Of a stretch of 64,000 nucleotides of DNA, positions 8,549 to 16,661 are shown in pieces; position 1 is the first letter of the stretch, and each line of letters starts with the position of its first letter. This DNA is from Nitratireductor sp. GISD-1A_MAKvit (GTDB lineage: Bacteria; Pseudomonadota; Alphaproteobacteria; Rhizobiales; Rhizobiaceae). Below the pieces are notes generated by a model that had not been told where the DNA came from, made no database searches, and saw only the letters and a program-made list of their open reading frames with translations. Where the stretch lies: the NCBI RefSeq assembly GCF_040819555.1, contig NZ_CP161920.1, positions 1,487,001 through 1,551,000 on the forward strand, read 5' to 3'. A program made the position numbers and the translations under genes.

Positions 8549-8917
8549 TCAGGCCGCAGTCTGCAATTCGCGGAACTGTTCCAGAAGCTGGGTTCTCGTG
8601 AAGGGTTTGAGCATGTAACCCTGCGCACCGGCGCGTTTGGCCCGCATGATTGCACCCAGATCAAGTTCGACCAGGCACAGAAGAATATGCGGTTTGAAAT
8701 CGGCGGGCATTGCCATGAGACGGCGAATGAGCTCGCTTGGCTCCATATCGGGCAGTGAGCTGTCGACTATGATGATGTCGGCCATCTCGTGCGCCGAAAG
8801 GTCGAGCGCTTCCTCTCCGCTGGCAGCCTCGGTGACCATCATCTCGGCGCTGGTCAGTATCCGCTTGGCCACTTTCCGGATGACACTTGAGTCATCGACA
8901 ATGAGACAGCGAGCCAT
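8549..8917 (-). CDS. Single-domain response regulator (CheY-like)
   Basis: 122 residues from ATG 8917 (GGAG just upstream), a receiver domain only. Asp8/Asp9 bind Mg2+, Asp52 in IIIVDSSLPDMEPSE is the probable phosphoacceptor, and Lys104 is in MLKPFTR. The switch Thr/Ser after beta-4 is replaced by Cys81 (ILLCLVE). There is no output domain, so it works by protein contact. The gene lies downstream of chpT on the same strand, which makes ChpT a likely phosphodonor. It differs in sequence from CpdR and DivK as I know them, so I do not assign a symbol. A CtrA box lies about 90 bp before the start. Confidence 0.87.
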   Translation of the reverse strand: MARCLIVDDSSVIRKVAKRILTSAEMMVTEAASGEEALDLSAHEMADIIIVDSSLPDMEPSELIRRLMAMPADFKPHILLCLVELDLGAIMRAKRAGAQGYMLKPFTRTQLLEQFRELQTAA

Positions 8918-9007
8918 ACTCCGGATCCTTTCGAACGATGCCGCTTCTGGTGACAGACGAGAAGCAGGAACTATACAGGTAGGCTGGTAAAGCTGCCGCA
9001 AACACTT

Positions 9008-9015
9008 ATGGTTAA
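9008..9015 (-). promoter_or_regulatory. CtrA box before the response regulator gene
   Basis: On the minus strand the sequence reads TTAACCAT, the rhizobial CtrA motif, in the 102-bp gap between chpT and the downstream response regulator gene. CtrA control of this regulator would close a loop with ChpT. Confidence 0.4.
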
Positions 9016-9019
9016 CGGA

Positions 9020-9658
9020 TCATTTTCTTGCGGTGAGGATAATCTCGTCTGCCGTGGCGCGAATGTTGACACTCATCCCTGTCTCCTTCGCCAGAAGCAG
9101 GGTGTAGTAGAACTGAACGCTGTGTGCGTCGATTGGCTCGTCAGGCTTGTTGCCTGAATGCAGTTCGAGAAATTTCGGCGGCACGCGCAGCATCGGCCCT
9201 TCCGCCTTGATCGTGAAAACGGGGCTGGTTTCAAGCTCCTCGAGCCCGACACGCAGCTTTCCACCGCGGGGAATGGCGGCGTTGGCAACGAGAAGCAGGT
9301 TCAGCAGGAGCTTCACCTGATTCTTGGGCAGGAGCGCACGGCCACCCTGCCATTCAAGATCCGGTTTTTCGTTCTTGATGAACGCCATCGCCACCGTGTG
9401 TGCATCACCGGTATCGATCTGCATGCCTGCGGAACCGGCAGCTCCAAATGCGATCCGGGCGAACTGGAGCCGAGCCGAGGCGTTGACCGCACTGGCCCGG
9501 ATCAGGCTCATGGCGTCCTCGTCCGCACCACCTTCGTCGAGCAGTTCAAGGCCATTGTTGATGGCGCCTACCGGAGAAATGATGTCGTGGCAAACGCGGC
9601 TGCACAGAAGAGCTGCCAGATCGGGTGCGCTCAGCGAGAAAAGTTCGGACATGGGCAT
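9020..9658 (-). CDS. chpT: Histidine phosphotransferase ChpT
   Basis: About 212 residues. The N-terminal helical bundle holds the phosphoryl-accepting His in CSRVCHDIISPVGAINNGLE (His24 counted from ATG 9658). The C-terminal half is the degenerate ATPase-like fold typical of ChpT, with KNQVKLLLNLLLVANAAIP and no working ATP-binding boxes. ChpT passes phosphate from the CckA hybrid kinase to CtrA and CpdR. The ribosome site GGAGG at 9661-9667 serves ATG 9658 or 9652; a TTG at 9682 is in frame but lies upstream of that site. The position beside ctrA supports the assignment. Confidence 0.92.
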   Translation of the reverse strand: MPMSELFSLSAPDLAALLCSRVCHDIISPVGAINNGLELLDEGGADEDAMSLIRASAVNASARLQFARIAFGAAGSAGMQIDTGDAHTVAMAFIKNEKPDLEWQGGRALLPKNQVKLLLNLLLVANAAIPRGGKLRVGLEELETSPVFTIKAEGPMLRVPPKFLELHSGNKPDEPIDAHSVQFYYTLLLAKETGMSVNIRATADEIILTARK

Positions 9659-9764
9659 CTGTCCTCCGGACGTTGTTGCCAATCGGCCGTTTCCGCATTC
9701 CGTGACCGCGGCTCGGGCCTGTTTGCTTGAATGTCTATGACGACGAAGGTCCCATTCCCCAACC

Positions 9765-9919
9765 GAATCAGATCATGGAACACACCACTTCTGGTTACAC
9801 AGAGCTGCGAAAACCGGCAACAGTTGGGCCGAGACCGGAACGGTTCGCAGCGGCGGGACCGTGCTTCAAAACACTCCGGTGCCATGTTTCATGTTGAGGT
9901 TAACAGTTGGAAAAGATTC
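9765..9919 (+). promoter_or_regulatory. GANTC sites and TTAAC half-site upstream of eipA
   Basis: Two CcrM sites (GAATC 9765-9769 and GATTC 9915-9919) and a TTAAC half-site near 9900 lie in the 345 bp between chpT and the DUF1134 gene. Brucella eipA is under CtrA and CcrM control, so the same is plausible here, but there is no full CtrA box. Nothing else recognisable lies in this gap. Confidence 0.35.
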
Positions 9920-10003
9920 AATGCCTATTTTGAAGCATTCGGGTGCGATGCGGGACGAAAGAGGGGCGAGCTGAAAAAGCCACTCATGAATGGAGAAAGA
10001 ACG

Positions 10004-10594
10004 ATGCCTGCAAGGCTTTATGACTGGGCGCGGCTTATCCATGCCGGGCTATTGGCTCTCGCGATTGGCTTCGGCGCTCTGGCCTTTATGGTCAATACGG
10101 CCCGAGCCAACAACGGCTACACGGCGCAGGAGATCATTGAAGCCGGACACGGGTTTTTCGGCTCCACGACCGGCGGGCTGGCCACCGTTGTCGAGAAGGT
10201 CTTTTCGAATTACGGTTTGCCCAATGGTTACGTGCTCGGCCAGGAAGGCTCCGGCGCCTTTATTGGTGGGCTGACCTACGGAGAAGGCACGCTTTACACG
10301 AAGAATGCCGGAGATCACAAAGTCTACTGGCAAGGACCTTCGATCGGCTGGGACTATGGAGGTACCGGCTCGCGTGTGATGATTCTCGTTTATAACCTGA
10401 ATGCCGTGAATGACCTGTATCGGCGTTTTGGGGGTGTGGCGGGATCGGCCTACCTCGTCGCCGGACTGGGCTTTAACGCGCTGACCAATGACAACATGAT
10501 CCTGGTTCCCATACGAACCGGTGTCGGGGCACGCCTTGGTGTGAATCTTGGTTATCTAAAGCTCACGCCGAGCCCCACCTGGAACCCGTTCTGA
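10004..10594 (+). CDS. eipA: DUF1134 envelope integrity protein, EipA-like
   Basis: 196 residues from ATG 10004, preceded by GGAGAAAGA; the longer upstream frame has no support. A signal peptide is clear: basic start, hydrophobic core GLLALAIGFGALAFMV and a cleavage region after TARAN. The mature protein is a DUF1134 domain, with YTAQEIIEAGHGFFGSTTGG, GSGAFIGGLTYGEGTLY and a C-terminal GVNLGYLKLTP, a compact beta-barrel fold exported to the periplasm. In Brucella EipA is needed for envelope stress resistance and normal division, and belongs to the CtrA regulon. Its place next to chpT and ctrA supports this. The gene is likely its own transcript. Confidence 0.87.
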   Translation: MPARLYDWARLIHAGLLALAIGFGALAFMVNTARANNGYTAQEIIEAGHGFFGSTTGGLATVVEKVFSNYGLPNGYVLGQEGSGAFIGGLTYGEGTLYTKNAGDHKVYWQGPSIGWDYGGTGSRVMILVYNLNAVNDLYRRFGGVAGSAYLVAGLGFNALTNDNMILVPIRTGVGARLGVNLGYLKLTPSPTWNPF

Positions 10595-10732
10595 TTTCCC
10601 CAGCTAAGCGGACTGTCGCCCGTGTCGTGCCGGTACACTCTTTGTGTATCAGCTTGACGCGGGCGCAAATATACGGGACCCAAGAGGACCAAGTCCGATA
10701 CAGGGTTTCCTTGTAGAAACGGGTTCCACGCG

Positions 10733-11965
10733 GTGATCAAGACTGTACTGCTTTTCTTTCTGGGGTTCTTCGTCGCTGGGTTTGTGGCCTTGCTTCTCGC
10801 GCCGCTTGTGTGGCGACGTGCGGTTCGTCTTACGACCAGGCGTATCGAGGCCAGCATGCCCCTTTCCACCAACGAGCTGGAGGCGGAGAAGGATCGTTTG
10901 CGCGCCGAGCATGCAATGGCGACCCGTCGGCTGGAAATGCGTGTCGACACGCTGAACCGCAAGTCTTCGTCGCAGCTGATCGAACTTTCCCGCGTGACAG
11001 ATGAAGCCCGCCAGCTTGCCGAAGAGCGCGACAGGCAGGACGCGACCATAACCCGGCTGCAGGGTGAAATTGCCAGACAGCGTGAAATTCTGGCGGAAAA
11101 CACCTCCGAAATTGCAGAGTTGAGGGCGCGACTGGAGGAAGCGCTGGGAGAGCTGGGTGAACGAAACGCTGCCCTGGGCGAACTCAGCGACCAGTTTGAG
11201 GAGGAGCGGCTCCGTTCCAGCAGCAGGCAGATCGAGCTGGCTTCGCGCGAAACCGAGTTGCACAAGCTGGAAGATGAACTGGCTGCGGCGCGCCGTGATC
11301 GCAAGGAGGCCATTCGTGCCGCACGGGAAGCTGACACTGCACGCAAGGAAGCCCTTGCCGGGCTGAAAGTGGCGGAGAAGCGATACGCTGATCTCCAGAA
11401 GAAGCTGGAGAGCCAGATGAGGCTGCTTTACGAGCACGAGGAAAAACTCAGGCGCAAGGAGAGCGAACTCGGACGGCTACGGAAAGATGCGGAGGCTGCA
11501 AGTGCGGCCAGCCTTTCCAGGCAAGGGGCGCAGCGCCTGAAGAAACTGGAGGATGAATGCGTCCGGTTGCGTCGCGAGCTTGCCGACAAGTCGGTTCAAT
11601 TGCGTTCTGTCATTGGAAGTGAGGGCGATATGAGTGTGGCTTCGGCACAGGGGCAGGAAGCCGAGCGCGAGAAACTGCAGTCGCGCATCGCACGATTGAT
11701 GCAGGAGAACAAGAAACTCCGGGCAGCACTGCCCCGGAAGAAGCCGAACAATGGTGGGGCGAAGGAAAAAACGCAGGCGGACGATGCTCTGCGTGAGGAA
11801 ATTCACTCCCTCGCTGCCGAAGTTGTCAATCTCACCGCCGCACTCGAAGGGGAGGGGTCTTCGATCAACTCCCTGCTCGCTGCCGGGGGAGAAGATGGCG
11901 GCGGAGAACGGCCCCTGAGCCTTGCGGAACGCATCCGGGCTCTGCGCGATCAGGCCACGCAATGA
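10733..11965 (+). CDS. Membrane-anchored coiled-coil protein, unknown function
   Basis: 410 residues from GTG 10733. One N-terminal membrane helix (VLLFFLGFFVAGFVALLLAP) is followed by a long Glu/Arg/Leu-rich coiled coil that makes up most of the protein (about residues 50-330), and a short C-terminal helical region with LREEIHSLAAEVVNLTAALE. The N-terminus is probably inserted so that the coil lies in the cytoplasm. Such proteins are conserved among Rhizobiales without an assigned role. A structural part in the envelope or division is possible but unproven. It follows eipA by 138 bp and faces the convergent TrmH gene. Highly repetitive charge patterns make homology by eye unreliable. Confidence 0.7.
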   Translation: MIKTVLLFFLGFFVAGFVALLLAPLVWRRAVRLTTRRIEASMPLSTNELEAEKDRLRAEHAMATRRLEMRVDTLNRKSSSQLIELSRVTDEARQLAEERDRQDATITRLQGEIARQREILAENTSEIAELRARLEEALGELGERNAALGELSDQFEEERLRSSSRQIELASRETELHKLEDELAAARRDRKEAIRAAREADTARKEALAGLKVAEKRYADLQKKLESQMRLLYEHEEKLRRKESELGRLRKDAEAASAASLSRQGAQRLKKLEDECVRLRRELADKSVQLRSVIGSEGDMSVASAQGQEAEREKLQSRIARLMQENKKLRAALPRKKPNNGGAKEKTQADDALREEIHSLAAEVVNLTAALEGEGSSINSLLAAGGEDGGGERPLSLAERIRALRDQATQ

Positions 11966-11973
11966 TCTGATCG

Positions 11974-12780
11974 CTAGGCCACGGGCTGCCACAGCCTGTG
12001 CAGGGCAATTGCCGAAGCGGCCGCAACGTTCAGACTGTCGAAATCAGGCATCATCGCGATACGAGCGGTCGGCAGGCGTTCCATGACGTCACTTGAAAGT
12101 CCATGTCCCTCGCTTCCCAAAAGCAGCGCCTGGCGTGGCGCGCGTTTGATCCCGGCAATGTCAATAGAGCCACTGGGACTGAGCGCGAGAATGGAAAAAT
12201 CTTGTGAAATCAACGCGTCGGCAAGATCCTGTGTGGTGGCAAATCGGGCGAAGGGCACTTTGAGCGCCGCGCCGACCGAAACCCTGATCGCCTTGCGGTA
12301 AAGCGGGTCGCAGCAATCATCCGTCAGCAGGATCGCAGCGGCTCCGAACGATGCCGCATTGCGAAAAATGGATCCCATATTGTCGTGGTTGGAAATGCCC
12401 GACAGCGCGACGACCAGAGCTTGCCGGGGAAGAGTGCGAAGGAGGTCGCCGCCCGTGGTCCCGGGCCTCCTGCCAATGGCGAGAATGCCGCGATGGATTT
12501 CGAAACCGGCGATCTGATCCATAACCGCGCCACTAGCAATGTAGACCGGCACATCCTCGGGAATGCGTTCGATGACATCACCGAGACCGTTCACACGGTT
12601 GTCGCGCAGGAACACGCTTTCGGCAGAAAACCGGCTGGTGGAAAACAGGACATTGAGAACCACTCGCCCCTCGGCCACGAACCGCCCCTGGCGCCCCACC
12701 AGATCGCGTTCACGGATGTTTCGGTAGGACGCGATACGCGGATCCTCGGCGTCTTCGATGCGGATCAGTTGACGCTTCAT
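11974..12780 (-). CDS. TrmH/SpoU family RNA 2'-O-methyltransferase
   Basis: 268 residues. The N-terminal substrate-binding part (RFVAEGRVVLNVLFSTS) precedes the knotted SPOUT domain with ALSGISNHDNMGSIFRNAASF (motif 1, catalytic Asn-Arg), LLLGSEGHGLSSDV (motif 2) and MPDFDSLNVAAASAIALH (motif 3). Together they bind S-adenosylmethionine and methylate a ribose in rRNA or tRNA; the exact nucleotide cannot be deduced. The start codon overlaps the stop of the HugZ-like gene (ATGA, 12777-12780), so the two are translated from one message, with the HugZ-like gene first. Length is normal for the family. Confidence 0.9.
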   Translation of the reverse strand: MKRQLIRIEDAEDPRIASYRNIRERDLVGRQGRFVAEGRVVLNVLFSTSRFSAESVFLRDNRVNGLGDVIERIPEDVPVYIASGAVMDQIAGFEIHRGILAIGRRPGTTGGDLLRTLPRQALVVALSGISNHDNMGSIFRNAASFGAAAILLTDDCCDPLYRKAIRVSVGAALKVPFARFATTQDLADALISQDFSILALSPSGSIDIAGIKRAPRQALLLGSEGHGLSSDVMERLPTARIAMMPDFDSLNVAAASAIALHRLWQPVA

Positions 12781-13547
12781 GCAGAAAGTCCAGCGCGGGC
12801 TTCCCTCGCCATTGCCACAAGCGTGGCGCGCATCTGTGATGCATTGGCAAGAGGCTTGGAGAAAAACACGCGGCGGGTTTCGTCACCCAGGGCCAGGTCC
12901 AACCCGTCCGGGTCAATCCCGGTGATCCGCCATTTGCCGGCCGGCGCTCCCGTGAAATGTCGGGCATAGTTTTCGACCGCGTCGGCGTGGTCGCTGTTCA
13001 TGTGTTCTATTGCACCGGCTTCCGCTTCAGCCAGTTCGGCAAGTGCGGCCCCGGTGCTGAGAAGGTCAGCGCGGGCGAGCCTGTAGGCTCGCGCAAAGCC
13101 GCCGTTCAAAAGTGCGGCTTCCGGCTCCAGGCGGTAGATCGAAAAATCAGGAAAGTCGAAATAGAGTCTCGCCTTGGGATGGCGGGACAGATAGCGGCGC
13201 TTTGCGTGTGCATAGGCATCACCATCTTTTTCGATAAGACATGCTACGGCTTTCACGGAAAGGCGCGGATGTGCCAGCGGGTCGCCCTTGCCGGGTTCGC
13301 CGATCAGCAGCGAGCAGCGCGGGTCGGCTTCCAGCCCTTTGGTATGGGCAGACAGGCCTGAGACCAGTATGAGCGGCGCGCCATCGAGGTCGGTCGCGGT
13401 CGCAACGCGGGTCGCGAAGGGTGCACCATCATCGGGATCGATTGTCGCCAACGCACCAAAGCGTGCAGTGCGCAACAGCGTCTTCGCGAGGCGAATGGCG
13501 TCCGCATCCGTTTCGAGAATGACGTCCTTTGATTTTCCTTTGCTCAT
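12777..13547 (-). CDS. HugZ-like FMN-binding split-barrel protein (PNPOx + DUF2470)
   Basis: 256 residues from ATG 13547. The N-terminal half is a pyridoxamine-phosphate-oxidase-like split barrel: LLRTARFGALATIDPDDGAPF, PLILVSGLSAHTKGLEADPR and CSLLIGEPGKGDPLAHPRL. The C-terminal half is a DUF2470 domain containing AIEHMNSDHADAVENYARHF, whose His residues bind haem in HugZ. Such proteins take part in haem handling or degradation in other bacteria; in many rhizobia the role is unproven. The gene is the first of a coupled pair with the TrmH-type gene, which has no obvious functional link. The upstream SDR gene ends 84 bp away, so all three may share a transcript. Confidence 0.88.
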   Translation of the reverse strand: MSKGKSKDVILETDADAIRLAKTLLRTARFGALATIDPDDGAPFATRVATATDLDGAPLILVSGLSAHTKGLEADPRCSLLIGEPGKGDPLAHPRLSVKAVACLIEKDGDAYAHAKRRYLSRHPKARLYFDFPDFSIYRLEPEAALLNGGFARAYRLARADLLSTGAALAELAEAEAGAIEHMNSDHADAVENYARHFTGAPAGKWRITGIDPDGLDLALGDETRRVFFSKPLANASQMRATLVAMAREARAGLSA

Positions 13548-13631
13548 CGATGCCTCAATCCGTTGAAGCATCTCCTTCGCCGATCAGGCTTGCGGCTGCA
13601 AGCGGCGACGGTGGATTTTCCCGTTGCCTGG

Positions 13632-14393
13632 CTATTTCGGCGCCATGCGGATCGCGCCATCAAGGCGGATCGTCTCGCCGTTCAGCATCTGGTTCTCGAC
13701 GATGTGGCAGGCAAGTGCTGCATATTCGGAAGGTTCGCCAAGGCGCGGCGGGAAGGGCACCTGCTGACCGAGCGAAGCCTGTGCATCCTCCGGCAGGCCC
13801 GCCATCATCGGCGTCTTGAAGATGCCCGGCGCAATGGTGCAGACCCGAATGCCGGAGCGTGAAAGATCGCGCGCGATGGGCAATGTCATGCCCACCACAC
13901 CGCCCTTCGACGCGGAATAGGCAACCTGGCCGACCTGGCCGTCGAAGGCAGCCACCGAGGCGGTGTTGACGACAACCCCGCGCTCGCCCCCCTCAAGCGG
14001 TTCGAGCTCCTGTGCCTGGGCCGCAAACAGACGGATCATGTTGAACGTTCCCAGGAGGTTGATCTCGATCACCTTGCGATAAAGGTCGAGAGGGTGCGGT
14101 CCATCCTTGCCGACAGTCTTCATCGCGATGGCGATGCCGGCGCAGTTCACCAATATGCGGGGCGCGCCAAGCTTTTCGGTTGCTTCACCCAGGGCCGCCA
14201 GCCCGTCGGCTTCGCTTGTGACATCGCATCTGACCGCGATACCGCCGATATCGGCGGCCACCGCTTCGGCCCTCTCCATGCCGACATCCGCAATGGCGAT
14301 CTTTGCGCCTTTGTCGGCGAGCGCACGCGCGGTCGCTTCCCCAAGGCCCGAGCCGCCGCCCGTGACGAGCGCTACGATACCGGATGGGTTCAT
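13632..14393 (-). CDS. SDR 3-hydroxyacyl-CoA dehydrogenase (type II, HSD10-like)
   Basis: 253 residues. The NAD(H) motif [19 protein letters not shown] (residues 11-29) and catalytic residues in [23 protein letters not shown] (Ser, Tyr, Lys) are intact. The closing [15 protein letters not shown] segment matches 3-hydroxyacyl-CoA dehydrogenases type II, which oxidise the L-3-hydroxy group in fatty acid or branched amino acid breakdown. Substrate range is inferred only. The start ATG 14393 has a strong ribosome site (GGGAGG), but that site sits inside a predicted 9-bp hairpin (14401-14438) that could hide it. The gene follows the choline transporter operon on the same strand, separated by a terminator. 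Confidence 0.85.
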   Translation of the reverse strand: MNPSGIVALVTGGGSGLGEATARALADKGAKIAIADVGMERAEAVAADIGGIAVRCDVTSEADGLAALGEATEKLGAPRILVNCAGIAIAMKTVGKDGPHPLDLYRKVIEINLLGTFNMIRLFAAQAQELEPLEGGERGVVVNTASVAAFDGQVGQVAYSASKGGVVGMTLPIARDLSRSGIRVCTIAPGIFKTPMMAGLPEDAQASLGQQVPFPPRLGEPSEYAALACHIVENQMLNGETIRLDGAIRMAPK

Positions 14394-14400
14394 GAGACAG

Positions 14401-14438
14401 CCTCCCTCGATTTATCTTCAAGACAGTAACGAGGGAGG
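14401..14438 (-). promoter_or_regulatory. Hairpin sequestering the SDR ribosome binding site
   Basis: In the mRNA, CCTCCCTCG (14438-14430) pairs perfectly with CGAGGGAGG (14409-14401) across a 20-nt loop. The 3' arm contains the Shine-Dalgarno GGGAGG, seven bases before the ATG. Such a fold lowers translation until it melts or is opened by a partner, as in RNA thermometers and small-RNA-controlled leaders. Confidence 0.5.
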
Positions 14439-14450
14439 GCGGGCTGGAAA

Positions 14451-14473
14451 AGCGGCATCTGCGCAATGCCGCT
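14451..14473 (-). terminator. Probable terminator of the choXWV operon
   Basis: Read on the minus strand: AGCGGCAT, loop TGCGCAG, ATGCCGCT, then TTTT. It starts 15 bp after the choV stop codon. The T-run is short, so read-through into the SDR gene is possible. Confidence 0.65.
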
Positions 14474-14487
14474 GTGTGTGGAGATGC

Positions 14488-15675
14488 TCAGCGCCGGATA
14501 ATGGCGCCCAGCACGTCGCGGATGCCAATCGCCCCGACAAAACGTGAGGCCTCGTCAAACAGCGCCACCGGCGCCGTCTGGGATTGCTGCATGGCCCGCA
14601 TCACGGTGCGCAGTGGTGTGCCCGCTGTTGCCCAGAAGACCTTGGGCCTGTCTTCCGGCAGGTCCTCGATGTTGTCGCAGGAGACCCATATGGCGGGTTT
14701 GCCGTTGCGCTCGGCGTCGATGACCAGCATGTTTTCATCGAACCGGAACCGCGTGGTCCGCCGCCGGTCGAGCCAGAGCCAGCCTTCGCCGGCCGCTTCA
14801 AGGTCGCGCACGTCACGCATCACGTTCCACGCCGTCAGCACCGAGAGCGGGTTCACATTGGAAATGAAATCCCGCACATAGTCGTTTTCGGGTGCCAGAA
14901 CGATGTCTTCCGGCGTGCCCGTCTGCACGATCCGTCCGCCTTCCATGATGGAGATGCGGTTGCCGATCTTGAGCGCTTCCTCAAGATCGTGGCTCACGAA
15001 CAGGATGGTTTTCTTCAGGCGCTCCTGAAGTTCGAGCAGCTCGTCCTGCAGCTTGGTGCGGATGAGCGGATCGAGCGCGGAGAAGGGCTCGTCCATGAGC
15101 AGGATCGGCGCTTCCGTGGCAAAGGCACGCGCAAGGCCTACGCGCTGCTGCATCCCACCGGAAAGCTCATGCGCATATTTGTCGGCCCAGTCGGTCAGAT
15201 GCACCAGCTCGAGCTGCGCCATCACGCGTTCCTTGCGCTCATTTGCGGGGACACCGGCCAGCTCCAGCCCGAAACCGACATTCTCCGCCACCGTGCGCCA
15301 GGGCAAAAGGGCGAATTGCTGGAAGACCATCGCCACGCATTCGCGGCGGATCTTGCGCAGTTCGGCTTGCGAGCAGTTCACCACATCGGCCTGCCACTCG
15401 CCATCATGAACGACGACATTGCCGCGGGCCACGGTGTTCAGTCGGTTCACCGCTCGCAGCAATGTGGACTTGCCCGATCCCGAAAGCCCCATCAACACGG
15501 AGATCTCGCCGCGTTCGACGGTAAGATCGCAGCCGGCGCAGCCGAGCACCGCGCCGGTTTCGGCAAGGATTTCCTCGCGGTTCCTGCCCGCATCCACGAG
15601 CGGAAGTGCCTCTGCCTTCTGCCGATCCGTGCCAAAAAGGATGTCGACCTTGTTGAAATCGATGGCCACGCTCAT
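14488..15675 (-). CDS. choV: Choline/betaine ABC transporter ATP-binding protein ChoV
   Basis: 395 residues. The ABC domain has Walker A GLSGSGKS, Q-loop FQQFALLPW, signature LSGGMQQRVGLARAFA, Walker B ILLMDEPFSALDPL and the switch His in FVSHDLEEA. A C-terminal CBS-like regulatory extension follows (from about residue 270), ending TAPVALFDEASRFVGAIGIR, as in the glycine betaine/proline (ProV/OpuAA) class, where it senses ionic strength. It powers choline or betaine import with ChoW and ChoX. The start overlaps the choW stop as ATGA (15672-15675). Name by similarity to the Sinorhizobium choXWV system; exact substrate preference is inferred. Confidence 0.93.
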   Translation of the reverse strand: MSVAIDFNKVDILFGTDRQKAEALPLVDAGRNREEILAETGAVLGCAGCDLTVERGEISVLMGLSGSGKSTLLRAVNRLNTVARGNVVVHDGEWQADVVNCSQAELRKIRRECVAMVFQQFALLPWRTVAENVGFGLELAGVPANERKERVMAQLELVHLTDWADKYAHELSGGMQQRVGLARAFATEAPILLMDEPFSALDPLIRTKLQDELLELQERLKKTILFVSHDLEEALKIGNRISIMEGGRIVQTGTPEDIVLAPENDYVRDFISNVNPLSVLTAWNVMRDVRDLEAAGEGWLWLDRRRTTRFRFDENMLVIDAERNGKPAIWVSCDNIEDLPEDRPKVFWATAGTPLRTVMRAMQQSQTAPVALFDEASRFVGAIGIRDVLGAIIRR

Positions 15676-16526
15676 TTGTCGCTCCCCCGCTCGATGCGCG
15701 CGATGCGGTCAAGAATGATCGCCAGAACGACGATGGCGAGGCCAGCTTCAAGCCCGAGGGGGATGTTGACCGAATTGAGCGCGCGCACAACCGGCTTGCC
15801 GAGCCCGTCTGCGCCGATCAGCGCGGCGATGACGACCATGGAAAGTGAGAGCATGATGCACTGGGTGAGACCTGCCATGATGGAGGGGAGGGCGGCCGGC
15901 AGTTCCACCTTCCACAAAAGCTGGCGTTTGGTGGCGCCAAAGGCATGTCCGGCCTCGATCATGGGCTGCGGAACGGAGGTGATGCCGAGATAGGTGAGCC
16001 GGATCGGCGCCGGTGAAGCGAAGATCACGGTCACGATCAGACCGGGCGCGGCGCCGAGACCGAACAGGATGAGGACCGGTATCAGATAAACGAAGGTCGG
16101 CAGCGTCTGCATCAGATCGAGAACCGGTCGCAGAAACTGATAGACGCGTGGATTATGGGCTGCCCAGATGCCAACGGGGACGCCAATCGCCATGGACACG
16201 GCGGCTGCGGCCACCACAAGGACCAGCGTCTCGACCGTTTCTTCCCATAAACCCTGATTGATGATGAAAAGCAGGCCAAGCGCGACCGCGACAGAAAGTT
16301 TCCAGGAGCGTTGCAGGAGATAGGCGAGTGCTGCAATGGCCAGCACCAGAACGATGGCGGGAACGGCCAGCAGTATATCCACCATACCGTCCAGAACATC
16401 GGCCAGAACATCTGCCAGCGTGTCGAACAGCCAGGCAAAATTGGTGGTCAGGAAGTCGAAGAAGTCTCGGCCCCACCGGCCGATGGGAATTTTCCAGTCA
16501 GCAATCCATTCTGAAAGAGGGTCCAT
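15672..16526 (-). CDS. choW: Choline/betaine ABC transporter permease ChoW
   Basis: 284 residues with six or more membrane helices and the BPD_transp_1 EAA-loop segment EAGHAFGATKRQLLWKVELP, which contacts the ATPase ChoV. The N-terminus is WIADWKIPIGRWGRDFFDFL, typical of ProW/OpuAB permeases. The gene lies second in the choX-choW-choV operon, separated from choX by 135 bp containing a strong hairpin, and overlaps choV. Such permeases import betaine-type osmoprotectants or choline as a carbon and nitrogen source. In rhizobia ChoW is high-affinity and choline-specific, but specificity lies in the binding protein. Confidence 0.93.
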   Translation of the reverse strand: MDPLSEWIADWKIPIGRWGRDFFDFLTTNFAWLFDTLADVLADVLDGMVDILLAVPAIVLVLAIAALAYLLQRSWKLSVAVALGLLFIINQGLWEETVETLVLVVAAAAVSMAIGVPVGIWAAHNPRVYQFLRPVLDLMQTLPTFVYLIPVLILFGLGAAPGLIVTVIFASPAPIRLTYLGITSVPQPMIEAGHAFGATKRQLLWKVELPAALPSIMAGLTQCIMLSLSMVVIAALIGADGLGKPVVRALNSVNIPLGLEAGLAIVVLAIILDRIARIERGSDK

Positions 16527-16590
16527 GAGCCCGGGGAGTTCCTTTTCTGGGATTTCTTCTTATGCGTTGTGCGTGCCGTCGGTGCGGCGG

Positions 16591-16614
16591 ACTTTCGGCC
16601 TGCGGGCCGAAAGT
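16591..16614. repeat. Strong intergenic hairpin between choX and choW
   Basis: ACTTTCGGCC (16591-16600), loop TGCG, GGCCGAAAGT (16605-16614): a perfect 10-bp stem without a T-run. It lies just after choX, the first gene of the operon. Hairpins at this place often protect the upstream message or cause partial termination, which yields more binding protein than permease. Confidence 0.6.
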
Positions 16615-16661
16615 GAGACGTCGCGGAGTGCCTGCCCCGGCACCCCGCATCGTCATGGCGT

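Noticed and set aside
14584..15993. 469-codon open frame on the plus strand
   Set aside because: Exactly opposite choV and choW, whose motifs are clear; antisense shadow of GC-rich coding DNA.
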